Positions 46,510 to 58,240 of a stretch of DNA of 64,000 bases are shown here, one piece after another. The translations under genes were made by a program, and so were the position numbers. The stretch is from Austropuccinia psidii (lineage: Eukaryota; Basidiomycota; Pucciniomycetes; Pucciniales; Sphaerophragmiaceae). The stretch spans positions 42,401,852 to 42,465,851 of the forward strand of contig JALGQZ010000012.1 of the NCBI GenBank assembly GCA_023105745.1. The letters are read 5' to 3'. Positions within the stretch are counted from its first letter, which is position 1. Each line of letters opens with the position of its first letter. Below the pieces are notes generated by a model that saw only the letters and a program-made list of their open reading frames with translations, ran no database searches and was not told the DNA's origin.

Positions 46510-47534
46510 ATGGCTTTTAGAGTCACAACATTGAGGTCTTAAGAGAATCAATTACAAGAGCAAGAACTTGTAAAGTTAGAACTGGTGACTAATCTTTCTT
46601 GATACAAACGCTCAAAGCCCTTACAATAAAAATTTAAAAAGTAAGAAAGTCATCATTAAGTCCACCAGGGAGTTAGTGCCCCAAACTTTCATCGTTACGT
46701 TGAATCTTACCTTACTTTTTGTTGAGAGTGATACTTATTTTTTTGATAGTTTAATAGCTTTGAAATATTAACATTTCCATGTATTCCTTATCCCCGTGAA
46801 ATTAAGAGTATCTTGGATCATTGCCACAGCTTACAGGTCTGAAAAAAGAGATCTTTAGAAAGGTTTTAATAAGTGTCAATAACCGTTTAGTAAGGGAGAA
46901 ATGGGGGAGGGAAGTGAGCCTATTCGAAAAAAAATAAAGAAGACAGTAATAATGCTAAATTAAGAGAACTAAAGGTATGTATTAACAATACGAAAAATAA
47001 CTGAGTCAAAGAAAGTATGTACCCAAAGGTGGAATACAAGTAATATTAACGAAGATAGAGAAAGAGATAGATACTGGTGACGCTACCACAAACTGGTTTA
47101 TCAAGACCAGGATCAGTTTATGTTGCTGATAGGTTTTACAAGTAATAGAGAGAAAGTCATACCAGTTCTAGTTAAGATAGTCGTGGTTTTATAAATGAGA
47201 TAAGAGATTGAACAAGAATAAAGGAAAATGTGAGGAGAAAAAAATGAAAGATATGTAAGATGAGGGAAAAAAACAAGATAGGAAGGAAAAGGTGCATAGC
47301 AAAAATAGGAGAGAGAAGTGTAGGGTAGTTTATATATACACTAGTTAATGCCAATGGATTTCCTTTAGTGGAGAATCCATGGCAAGTCTTTCATTGGATC
47401 ATCAATGGATACTTAGGCATATTTGAGTGAGAGGTGGCAATGGTCAATTTTGGCTCTTTTTGTCCAATTCTGCAACAAATGGAATATGGGGAGGAAACAG
47501 GACAACAATGAAGTATTTTGAAGTCTATTACATG
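46510..47534. other. Intergenic, purine-rich on the plus strand near 47170-47320
   Basis: No gene or repeat found. The Phe/Leu-rich minus ORF at 47172-47354 is a by-product of a purine-rich plus strand. Confidence 0.45.
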
Positions 47535-47539
47535 ATATA

Positions 47540-49346
47540 AGTAAGGTGTGGATATGAAACTTTGATTAAGATCAAGTACTTTTCCTGTCCTCTAAATTGG
47601 TATAAGGTAAGAAATGATTAAAAAGAGTATGAAATAGTATTTTTAAGAGAAAACACGCCAATTTTATTGTTATTAACTTGATAAGTATAAAACAATAATA
47701 TCATAAAGATTTATTGTTTTACAAACAATAAAAATTTATCCAAAAATACTCTACAAGAGATATTTAAGTCTACAAAAGAAATTTTTTCAAGAGACATTTC
47801 AATTGGAATTAATTGAGCAAAGAACTACAAGCAATTAATTAAAGAAAAAAGTCTTTAAAAGGTTGTTCAAAGAGAAAACATGCCCAAAAGTGACCAGAGT
47901 GAAATTGGAAACAAAGTGACAAAGCTAACAGTGATGAAAGATGCTTTAATTCACTTCTGGGGTGGTTCAAGAGGTAAAAATGATTATAAGAGTTACAAAC
48001 AATGATTATAATGATTTTTTCTTGTTGTTAAAAGGTTCAAAATAATTTAAAAAGTGTGGTTGGAATCTTTTATTGATTGGTTTAATAGTCTTTAAACTAA
48101 TTATAAAAAGAAAAGATTCTAACATGAAGAGAAAGGTGGGGCAAAGAAGACATTCTTTTATTGCCATCAATTTTCTTACTCCAAAAGTAAAATTTACTCT
48201 TGTCAGTCGTGGAAAACATTCTGACAACAGAAATGCCAATTATGGCATCATTGAAGCCTGGTTTAGACCAAAAAAGGGCTGGTTTTAGCCATTTTAGACC
48301 CTTAAACCAGCCATTACTATAGTAATACCTAGTCTAGAGCCTTCAAAACACTTCAGAATTTGTGTAAGAGACGTAGAAGCCAGTTAAAACTGCTTTTACT
48401 AAGATTGTTCCAACTTAAGGGTAGTTTTACCCCCTTGGCAACAGTTAAAACTGCCCTGGTTGGTATCAAAACCTCATCATCAATTGTATCACAGACCCAG
48501 TGATTCAATTCCAGGCCAAAATTTATGAAAATTTGCATGGATTTTGACATCCCATGCCTGTCAGCAAGGATTTTGGGGGTCTGGCTCCCCCTTAGAGCTA
48601 GAGTTCCTTTCCCCCCCAGAATTAATCTTTCCAATTGATTTTTTCTTTAATTCCTCATCATGTAATACACTTGTAATTTACACATACAATTCATTTGGGT
48701 TTTAAAGTACACATTTGTAATAATTGATACCTCATATGTAAATTACAGTTCATTTATGTAATAAATGAGCACATTTTGACATTTCAATTGAAAATACTTT
48801 AATTCCTCATAACTTCTAAACTACACATAACACCTCAATTTTAACACAAAAATTGATGGTTAACACTGCATGTGGTGTGAATTAAGTTAAGGCTTTAATG
48901 ATCTTCCACTTTTGTACAGAAAAATACTAAAAACTTAATTTAGGCTTATTTAGAGTTGAGTTACCAAAATTTTACCTAGAGGTGACCCCACCTTATTTTT
49001 CATGAGGAATCCAATGGTGAAGTAATTTTCTTAAGTTTATTTATTGGATTGCAAGTTATAAGATATTTTATATAACGTTTTACCAAAAATATTCTAGTTT
49101 CATTGATTTTGTTAAAAATTTATTTTTACTTAATTTTTTCAAGTAAAAATGCATTTTCACAATTTCAAAAATTTAATGTAATTTTTGATTTTAAATCATA
49201 ATCAAATTTTTATTTTTATATAAAACTTTGTATTTATATTTTAATTTTTGTTTTGATAATATAAATAGATTTATTTTATTTATATTTATATCTTATTTTG
49301 TTATTTGTGGTCTTTTGAATATATGAAAATACCTCTAAGGCTGACA
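47540..49346 (-). repeat. Solo LTR2, minus strand
   Basis: An 1807-bp unit with decayed tips (TGTCAGCCTTAGAGG at the start, CCTTACT at the end on the minus strand) flanked by a perfect duplication ATATA (47535-47539, 49347-49351). It aligns throughout with 5240-7036. The TATA-like box reads AATAAAAG here. Contained ORFs (48006-48634) also occur in the other LTR2 copies and are not genes. Confidence 0.93.
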
Positions 49347-49351
49347 ATATA

Positions 49352-49696
49352 ATTGTAGAGAATCAAGATCTTGACTAAGTCATATTCCATATTTCTCTCC
49401 TAGTAAAAAAAATGTATAGCTGTACAACCAACTGATTGACAAGATCAGCAAGAATCACTAAAGCGCAGATCTCTGCACATAATCAACAAAATAGCACACC
49501 TCCTCAGCTGACCCATTCTGCAATATTTAATCCCACTCCCTTGTACTAATTTTCATCATCTTATTTCTTGCTTACTTTTTTTTCCACTTTTATTATATTC
49601 TTTCCTTCCTTCTTTTCTTTCATTATCCTCTTTCCTTTCCTTTCTTCCCCACTTTGATACTCTCCACTCCTGATTATTTCCTTCTCACACTACTAC
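49352..49696. other. Short spacer between two LTR2 copies
   Basis: No gene. Includes a C/T-rich run at about 49560-49660. Bases just before the next LTR are ACTAC, expected to be one half of element C's target duplication. Confidence 0.45.
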
Positions 49697-52600
49697 TGTG
49701 AGCCTTAGAGGTATTCTCATATACCCAAAAGACCACAAACAAAAAAATTGATATAAGAGCATAAATAAAACAAATTTATTTATATTATTAAAATAAAAAT
49801 TGAAATATAAATATGAATTTATATACAAAATAAAAAATTTAATTATAATTTAAGAAGAAAAATACATGAAAATTTAAAATTGTAAAAACACATCTTTACT
49901 TGAAAAAAGCAAGTAAAAATGAATTTTCAACAAAATTACCCAAAAGAAAATAATTTTGGAAAAAAGTTAAATAAAATTTATCATAACTTTTGATCTAACA
50001 AATAAAAATATAAAATTCATTTCACCATTGAATTCCTTATAAAAAATTAGGTGGGGTCACCTCTAAGTGAAATTTCTGTAACTCAACTCTAAATAAGCAT
50101 AAATTAAGTTTTTTGTATTTTCTGTATAAAAGTTGAAAATCCTCAAAAAGTTAATTTAATTCACATCACATGTAGTGTTAATCATCAATTTTTGTGTTAA
50201 AATTGAGGTGTTGTGTATAGTTTAGAAGTTATGAGGAACTGAAGTATTTTCAATTGAATTCAACTGAATTGTCAAAATGTGCATGTGTATTACACAAGTG
50301 AGCTTTGATTTACATATCAGGTGTCAATTATTACAGTAGTGTACTTTAAAGCTCCATTGAATTAAATATGTAAAATGTAAGTATAATACATGATGAGGAA
50401 TTAAAGGAAACAATAAATTGGAAAGATTAAATTTTGGGGGGAAAAGAAACTTTAGCTCTAAGTGGGAGCCAGACCCCCAAAATCCTTGCTGACTGGCGTG
50501 GGATGTGAAAATCCACGCAAAAGTTCATTACTTTTGGCCTGGAATTGAGTCACAGGGTCTGTGACTCAATTGATGATGAGGTTCTGATACCAACCAGGGC
50601 AGTTTTGACTGTTGCCAAGAAGGTAAAACTACCCTTAAGATAAAAAAATCTTAGTAAAAACAGTTTTAACTGGTTTCTACATCTCTTACACTCATTCTGG
50701 CGTATTTTGAAGGCTCTAGGCCAGATATTACTATAGTAATGGCTGATTTAAGGGTCTGAAATGGCTAAAAATAGCAAAAAATGGCTAAAACCAGCCCTTT
50801 TGTGAGCCTTGAGGTATATTTTACATACCCAAATAGGCCACAATGATCTTAAGAATAAATTCTGCATTATGCATAACTCATAAGTCATGCATATATCCAA
50901 AATTCATCACTTTTGATTTCAGAAAAGATGAATACCTTTTTATTGAGTAAGTAAATCCATGGATTGAAGGCCAGATTTGAATTCTACACAAAACTTCACC
51001 TAGGGTAGCTCCATAGAGTGAATAAGCTCAAATTAACTCTTTGAGGTGGTAATATGGAAAATACTTCAATACCACATAAAGATCCATGAATAGTTTTGTT
51101 TTTCTTAATTTCACGCCAAAATAATGAGAATGTGAGAAATCCCATGTTACATATACACTAAGAATAGTGTTATGCATATTTTGGGCACTTAATATCATGG
51201 TATTCTTACATGGACCTTTGGTACACCCATAGTGGATATCTCACTTGTAGCTTAATTTTCTAATTTGACATGAAAATAAGGCCAGGGGGACAAAAGACAT
51301 CAAAGAGAGCCAGAGTACCCAGCTTCTGAGGCTTCAGAGGCCTGGACAGCTCCAAAGCTTGGATCCATGGCTGATCTTGGCCCAAATGTTAAACTAAAAC
51401 ACTTTGGGAACTTGGTTACCATGTTACAACTACAGTAAATCTTAAGAAAATAGCAAATAACCTGCTATTTTGATGTGCCAAGGAAGTAAAGAGCTACTTA
51501 GACTCCTGTAACCATGTCAATTCTTGAAGACTTTACATGAATAAAACCCAAAATAGTAATTAAAACACTTTTTGGACTTGTATCCATTTATTTACCTCAT
51601 AGCAACCAGTTAAACACTGATATTTGCAATTATATGTAGAAATCAGGTAAAAACTTCAAAAATTCATTAAAAATACAATTCTTAATTAATATCTCTGAAA
51701 CGTTCAGGACCAATGGAGAACTGTATTTTATATAGTAAAACCAAAAAGAATTATGGTTTTACTTGTAAAATTAACAGTTTTACTTACAGTCTATTTTTGA
51801 CTATTCTACGTGAAACACTGAATCTTCAAAAATTCACAATAATTACAACCTGTGATGAAATTACAAATAACATTGATAGATTTGAGAAATTAATGATTAT
51901 TTTGGAATAAAAGAAGATTAATAGATTTTACTCCTTTTATTCTTGACCATATTGGGGTTGGCAGTCACCTAAAAAGCATTAATTAAGTAATTATGATAAT
52001 CTTACCTGACAACAGATGATGCAATAAATAAACCAAAAGGGTTTATTGCTTTCTCACTCACTGGTTTTCAGTCTAATCCATGGCATGCCTCTGTGAGCTG
52101 TTGCTGACTTAAAAGAGGTCTCCTCTTGCTGTTTTTTCCACATCAAATCATGTTCTTATCCATTTATATCATTGTTACCAACAAGTAAGTATTAGTTACA
52201 GCTATGCTTAAGTGTTTTAATTATCTCAGAATCAATCAGAAAGATTTGAAATAATAGAATCCAGCTATATATTGTTGTAATCCTGTTATAAATCATTTTG
52301 ATCCCTTAAAATCCACAATTCTACATCAAATTTCTCTATTTATATCTTTCAATAAGTTCTTTGGAATATAAGTGAGTCATTTATCTTTAATTCTTGAAGT
52401 TTCTTTATAAAATTAGTTTTCTTCAAGAATTATCTTTATAATTATTCTTGTAAAAGATAATTATATAGTAAAATGATTTTATTATTTTAATAAAAGAAGT
52501 TTTTATTATTAAATTCGTCTTGTAATTGATTCTTGTAGACAATTACTGCTCATTGTTACAATCACTAGTAGTTTTTAACAAGTGAAAGAAATAATTCTTT

Positions 52601-53428
52601 AATCATTTAATTGTGGTTATAATAATATTTTATTATTATATTTAATAAGAACAGACATAGTACTGTTGATCAATAGTAATATTATCATCAGTTTCATAGT
52701 CAAATCTTCCACCTGTTTTGGTCTAAACCAGGGTTCAATAATGCCATAATTGGCTTTTCTGTTATCAGAGTGTTTTCCACGACTGACAAGAGTAAATTTT
52801 ACTTTTGGAGTAAGAAAATTGATGGCTATAAAAGAATGTCTTCTTTGCCCCACTTTTGTCTTCATGTTAGAATCTTTTCCTTTTATAATTAGTTTAATAA
52901 TTGTAAAACCAATCAATAAAAGATTTCAACAACCCTTTTCATATAACTCTGAACCTTTTATCAATGTGAAAAAATCATTATAATCATTTTTACCCCTGAA
53001 CCACCCCAAAAGTGAATTAAAGCATCTTTCATCACTGTTAACTTTGTCACTTTGTTTCCAAACCCATTCTCGTCACTTTTGGGCTTTTTTTCTTTTTAAA
53101 TATCTCTTTAAAGAAATTTTTCTTTAGTTCATTGCTTCCAGTTCTTTTCTCAATTGATTCCAATTGAAATTCCTCTTGAAGAAATTTCTTTTGTAGCCTT
53201 CAATATCTTGTGTAGAGTATTTTTGGATAAATCTTTATTGTTGGTAAAACAATAAATTTTAATTATATTATTGTTTTATACTTACAAAGATAAAAACAAT
53301 AAAATTGGTGTGTTTTTTCTTTAAAAATAATATTTCTTACTATTTTCAAATAAATTTACCTTTTACAAATTTTGAGGACAGGAAAAGTACTTGATATTTT
53401 ATCAAAAGTTTCATATTCACACCTTACA
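49697..53428 (+). repeat. 5' LTR of element C (LTR2), split by LTR5
   Basis: TGTGAGCCTTAGAGG at the left, CACACCTTACA at the right. Without the nested LTR5 and its duplicated target it is about 1815 bp, close to the 1797 and 1807 bp of the solo copies. A TATA-like TATAAAAG is at 52827-52834. Confidence 0.92.
50801..52711 (+). repeat. Solo LTR5 inside element C's LTR
   Basis: A 1911-bp unit, TGTGAGCCTTGAGG to AAATCTTCCA, flanked by CCTTT (50796-50800) and CCTGT (52712-52716). It aligns with 36680-38557. The surrounding LTR2 text (AAACCAGCCCTTT, then TTTGGTCTAAACCAGG) is continuous in the other copies. Confidence 0.92.
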
Positions 53429-53446
53429 TTTGGGGGCCCAGCCCTG
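53429..53446 (+). promoter_or_regulatory. Primer-binding-like site of element C
   Basis: TTTGGGGGCCCAGCCC directly follows the LTR, sharing TTTGGGGGCC with A, E and F. Confidence 0.6.
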
Positions 53447-53649
53447 ATATTTTACCTGTGAAATATTTTTTTCACTCCTTTTAATACTTTCCTTATATTG
53501 AAAAATTTAAAAAACATATAAAAAATACTTATAATTCAAAAACTCTATAAAAGACTAATTTTTTCATATTGAAAGTGAGGCTTATATTTTTATTTCTTTT
53601 TTGAAATACCTTTTTTTAATTAATTAATTGGCTTTTTCATTAATTTTAG

Positions 53650-53847
53650 TTTCTGGCAATGTGGTAAGACAAGAAAAAAATGAAACAGCCTCAACAGTTA
53701 CCAGCATTATTCCTGCCAGTACTATTAATTCTGACCATAATAGTATTGTTATTGTGACTCAGAATAATGAACCTGAACCAATTTCTTATGAATTGATTAA
53801 CTTGGATATAATTAATACTATTCAGAAAGCTAAGAATCTGGCCAATA
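53650..53847 (+). other. Candidate gag leader exon of element C (phase 1-1)
   Basis: Acceptor TTAATTTTAG, 198 open nt (with SIIPAST, and TIQKAKNLAN at the end), donor GTAAGT. The 66-bp intron 53848-53913 ends TTCAACCAG. Joining keeps the frame and leads to NQEPVITPQAAPRK and on, after one stop, to LQHKEYQII. Same phases as in A, E and F. Confidence 0.5.
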
Positions 53848-53899
53848 GTAAGTTTTTTGACGTAAAAATTACTATTTTAAAGCTTTTTAATCATAAAAC

Positions 53900-54547
53900 A
53901 TGCCTTCAACCAGATCAGGAGCCAGTGATAACCCCTCAAGCAGCTCCCAGAAAGGTCATAGACGTGATTATGGCAGAAGCCAATCAGCTACAGAAGGACA
54001 AGGGTCAGTTGATGACCTCCAAATTAATAAATTGTGTCATTTTGAAGCTGATAAGACTGTTTTACCTTCAAAAAGAGCTGACACTTCCACAAGAAGCCTC
54101 AGTGGAGATTTACAAAGCCAGCTAGAAGGCTTACAACAATGCATTGCAGCACAAAGAGTACCAGATCATTGCAGATCTGTGGAAAAACTGCAAGAATTCT
54201 TACCTGACTGTGAGAAAATTCATGGACCATCCCAACAATTGCAAGTTAATTAATGGATGGCATACATTTATGGAAAAGAAGAACATGATTCTCTTAAAAG
54301 GAGAATGGAGGAAAGACAACCCTCCACCACCCACACAAGTGCCAAAAACAGCCCCAGTGGCCAGCAGCAGCAATTCCAATGTGAAAAAGCAGCCACAAGC
54401 TCAGAACAAGGGCAAAGGAAAGGCACCAGCCAGGGCTACAGGATTCCAAAGATGCAACAGGATGCCATGGAAAATGTATTTCAGATTGCTAGAACAATGA
54501 TGGAATTACAAAAGAAGAAGGAAGCCAGATTAAAATATCAGAAATGA
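53900..54547 (+). pseudogene. Element C gag N-terminal region, two overlapping frames
   Basis: The frame reached from the leader exon (53914-54500, one stop at 54123) includes LQHKEYQIIADLWKNCKNSY, the counterpart of MSQYKQYYTVYKDK in A and F. A second frame starts ATG 53900 (MPSTRSGASDNPSSSS, compare MTTRRGSQYSIQ in A), has one stop at 54251 and ends with RIPKMQQDAMENVFQIAR. The end segment has an equivalent in A, so gag must change frame between them, by splicing, frameshifting or decay. Confidence 0.55.
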
Positions 54548-55763
54548 TTTCTGACATTTTTGATACTATCCCAGAGTTGTATGAAGCTATAATTGACGTA
54601 AAAAGTCATATTTCTGATAAAAATTTATCAATTTGTAACAAGCTTAAAACAAATAACTTGAGTCTGAGCCAAATCAATGAAACACTCATATGTTTTGAAA
54701 AATGTTTAAGAACAATTAAAACTTCCAATAATGATAATTCTTTTGGCAATAAGATAAATGAACAAGCTGCCATTATTAAAGAATTGACAGACAAATATTT
54801 CAAATTTAATATTGATGACATAATTGAAACAAGAATAAAACAGCCATAAGTACTATCAAAGAGGATAATAAGAAAGCTCTTGATGATATTTAAAAATCAT
54901 TTACTGAAGTAAAGACACAGATAATTGCCTTGAAAAAGTGTTTTGATACCTCAAAGGAGGAAATATCAAAATTAACAATAAAGTTAAATGAGGTTATCTC
55001 TGATAATACTAAACAAACAGAATTATGGAATGAGCTGACATATAAAGAGGATGATCATAAAAAGAATGTAATGAACTCTATAAAAAGCTTGAAACATGAA
55101 TTAAGAAATTCAAAAAGGTGTAACAACAGTAAAATGGATGATATTGAGCAGCTACTAAACACCTTACTAAGAATGTCTACACCTCTGAATCAAAATGAGG
55201 GCACAAGGATTCCCAATCTACAAGTATTGGATATTGAAAATTCACAGTTAAAAAATGAATTTTATACTTCTTTTCATACCTTGGAACCATTAATGGGCCA
55301 AGCACTCTTGAAAGAGGTTCCAAAACTTAAGGAATGGCCTCACCTCAGTGGTGAAGGAGAATATGACCATATGGAATTCATCAGAGGTATTGAAATGATC
55401 AAAGAAGATTTTGAATTACCAGACAGATTAGTAACAGCCAGATTTCACACCTTGTTTACCAAATCAGCTCACATATGGTATATCAAATTGAGACAAGCAC
55501 ATAGACAGCAAAGTTGGACTTTGTGGAAAATCCAAATTATTAACAAATGGGCCAATGATTCTTGGAGGTTCAAGGCTGAAACAGCCTTTGAATCTGCAAA
55601 ATTCAATACTGATAAGGATAAAGCTTTACCATTTTTTTGCCAACAAAAAGAAAGACTAACAGCATTATACCCTGACATGTCAGAATTTATGATTCATAGG
55701 AAAATTCTAAGACAATGTGGAGGTGATCTAGAGCATGCTGTCAAAAGCAGGACTACTGAATGA
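54544..55763 (+). pseudogene. Element C gag, coiled coil and capsid-like domain
   Basis: 54544-54849 and 54930-55763 with a short broken link. The first ~200 residues are Lys/Asn/Ile/Leu-rich with coiled-coil character. Then the lineage block VPKLKEWPHLSGEGEYDH and HIWYIKLRQAHRQQSW at about 55310-55530, followed by capsid-like helices. A stop follows at 55761. Confidence 0.8.
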
Positions 55764-56150
55764 TCTGCAGCAGAAGATATTATTAATATATTAGAAGAAG
55801 TAACCACCAGAACCAAAATTGGTGCTAATAGGGTGAATCTCAAAACACAGTTTAATACACCTTGGAAAGATTCTGTGGACAAAACCGCAAAGAAAATTCT
55901 AATAATTTGAAATATAAATCTGCAGATACAATCAGGAAATGCCATATTTGCGAAAGCATCACACATTTATCCAATACATATCCAAAAATGGGGAAAATCA
56001 ATGAAATTAACATTGAAAAAGAACCTGCTGTTGAAAAAGATGATATAATTGAAGAAAATCCAGATGATAAATCATCAATATGTTCTGAATCTTCAAAGGA
56101 TATAGAAAATATCAATGCCACCTTTGACATCATGGAATCTTATTCACACT
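55764..56150 (+). pseudogene. Element C gag C-terminus with damaged zinc knuckle
   Basis: The frame 55862-56659 opens with a Lys/Asn-rich stretch and CHICESITHLSNTY at about 55941-55982. This is a CX2CX4HX4C knuckle whose last Cys is Tyr. An acidic Glu/Asp/Ser tail follows. Confidence 0.7.
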
Positions 56151-56724
56151 TGCTACAGTTGAGCAATAGCCAACTTGATTTATCAAAAATTCAAGATGCA
56201 CAGTTAATGAAAACCAAGCCAAACAGAGGGAAAGGTTATACAGCTGGTAACTCCTGTATAACAGAAGTGGTAATTGACAACAAACCCACGAATCTACTAC
56301 TTGATCCAGGAGCATTCTTCTTTTGTGGAGGTAAATCCTTTCTTAAGACTTGTGTACCAAATTTTGAAGATCAATTGTTGCCAATTGATTGCATAAAATT
56401 CAATAGTGCAAGTAACCCAATGAAATCATTTGGAATATTTGAAACTAGTGTCATATTTCCACATATAAATGGAAATTTAAGAATCACTGTTGAATTTGTT
56501 GTTATGAAAAATTGCTCTAGTACCCATTTCATATTGGGAAATGATTATTTGATCATGTATGACATAGATTTACATAACAACAAGGACAAAAAATTTACTA
56601 TTGGAGACAATAAGCACAAAAATTTGCCTTTTTACCATTTAAAAGACAGATTACAGTGAACAAAGTATCACCAGTCAACTTAGAGTTAGAGAAATTCAAG
56701 TCTGAACAGTTAAATGAAGCTGAA
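56151..56724 (+). pseudogene. Element C protease
   Basis: Same open frame as the knuckle. LLLDPGAFFFCGG at about 56300 is the active site, with Pro where Ser/Thr is expected. STHFILGNDYLIMYDIDL near 56520-56575 is the second half. Stops begin after 56657, and element D cuts the sequence at 56725. Confidence 0.8.
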
Positions 56725-57458
56725 TGTCACAGCCAAGGAGGCAGGGGCATTACCAATCATATTCAACAATCATTACTTCATTGATACCCCTCAAAACCCA
56801 ATCAGAAAGGGGGTTTCATTCAACATTCTCCAAATACAGTTTTCAGACCTCAATACAGTTTCATACAGGCAAGACCCAAATACAGGATTCACCAAATACA
56901 GGCCTGTAATCAATACAGGCGCAAATACCTGTATTGACTGTATGACCTGTATTGGATTCCCCAATACAGGATTCAATCCCACATCCAACTTCTTCCAGAA
57001 TACAGACAAGTATCTCAACACTCAAACTCCAAGGCTGGTATTTCTCACATATACCAGCCCCTCTTCACCCACCTGGGGGTTTTTCCCCCAGTTAATTAAA
57101 ATATTGGATTTATTATTTAATATTATTTTATTTCTCATTAAGAAATATTATTTTATTCATTATTAAGTTAGTCTTTGCCTTCCCTCACCTGTTCAGTAGA
57201 GTCCTGGTGGCCATATCCTTTATTAATCCTTTTCTCTTTTCTGAACAGGTTGAAACAGTGGTACAGGATTATTTGTGGTTGGCTCTTTATTATTTCTTTT
57301 GTTTTTTCTCATATCTTTTAATGCTTATTATTTTATGACTAGGAATTTATCCTCTTACTCCATTACTCTTATCATTGAGTACCTTATTCTGAGCCCTCCA
57401 TAAGTAAGTATGTTCACTGAGTGCCAGGCCCTCTTCATTTAGAAGAGCCCCTGTGACA
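56725..57458 (+). repeat. 5' LTR of element D
   Basis: A 734-bp unit with TGTCACA...TGTGACA termini like LTR3. Its last ~250 bp align with the end of LTR3 (CAGGTTGAAACAGTG, GTTGGCTCTTT, GCCAGGCC, GAGCCCCTGTGACA). It is rich in AATACAG words. It has no second copy in the window, so its status as LTR rests on termini, homology and the gag behind it. Confidence 0.72.
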
Positions 57459-58240
57459 TTATTTTAATTAACTCATATTTGATTCTTTCTTTTCATTCAT
57501 TTATATTTGTTTCTCTCATTCATCAATTATGATTTTTTCATGATTTTATGATTTTTATGATTTTTTCTCTCTCATCAATTTTCATCTCATTCATTTCCTT
57601 TAAATTAAAATTGATTCTCTTTCTCATTTCAAAATTTTGCTGACCATTTCATTTTCTCTTAATTATCAATCAAATTTCATTTTCATTTTCTGTCTGAATT
57701 CAGGTTTTTATCAGGTTTAATTGATTGAAATTTGGGATTAATTGATTTATCGTTTCAGGAGTTATTGAATTGGGGTTATCATTGGTTGATTTTGAAATTT
57801 CTCAAGATTTATTGATTTATTGATTGATTGCTCGAGAAATTGACTTACCTCAAGACTCTTATTTGATTGAATTGATTGATCTGATTTCATTCCTCAAGAT
57901 AGCTGATTTATCCTCAAGATTTGATTTAATTGATTGATTTGAATTTGATTCCTCAAGAAAATTGAATTGATTTTTGAAGATATTGTTTGAATTCCTCAAG
58001 ACTTAAATGCTTTGATTTTGATTTTGAATTGACTTGATTGACTTGAATTGACTTATTGATTGAAATTGATTATTCATAAGAATTTGACTTTGTCATCTTC
58101 ACTCTTCAAGATTTATTCATATTGATTCACTTCAAGACTATTGATTCATTTCTCAAGTTCATCAAGATTCTCATTTGATTGTTTTGGTAAAGCCTTATTT
58201 TATTCAAAGTATCATCAAGTTTTTTATTCCTTCTTCTTTC
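57459..58240 (+). other. Leader of element D
   Basis: AT-rich with many TTGATT/TCAAGA words. No ORF and no TTTGGGGGCC primer-binding motif, unlike the other Gypsy elements. Confidence 0.5.

Larger units (their letters stand above)
49697..56724 (+). mobile_element. Chromovirus-type Gypsy element C, 5' part
   Basis: Plus-strand element: 5' LTR2 (49697-53428), primer-binding-like site, leader exon, gag and protease, then cut by element D at 56725. RT, integrase and 3' LTR would lie beyond the window. Gag and protease are the same lineage as A and E. The LTR is interrupted by a solo LTR5. Confidence 0.88.

Noticed and set aside
48006..48634. ORFs that recur at 6036-6470 and 52617-52983
   Set aside because: They recur because LTR2 is repeated. 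They carry no domain and sit in LTR sequence.
56714..57166. 150-codon ORF after element C's protease
   Set aside because: It starts across the C/D junction and runs through D's LTR with AATACAG-derived low complexity.
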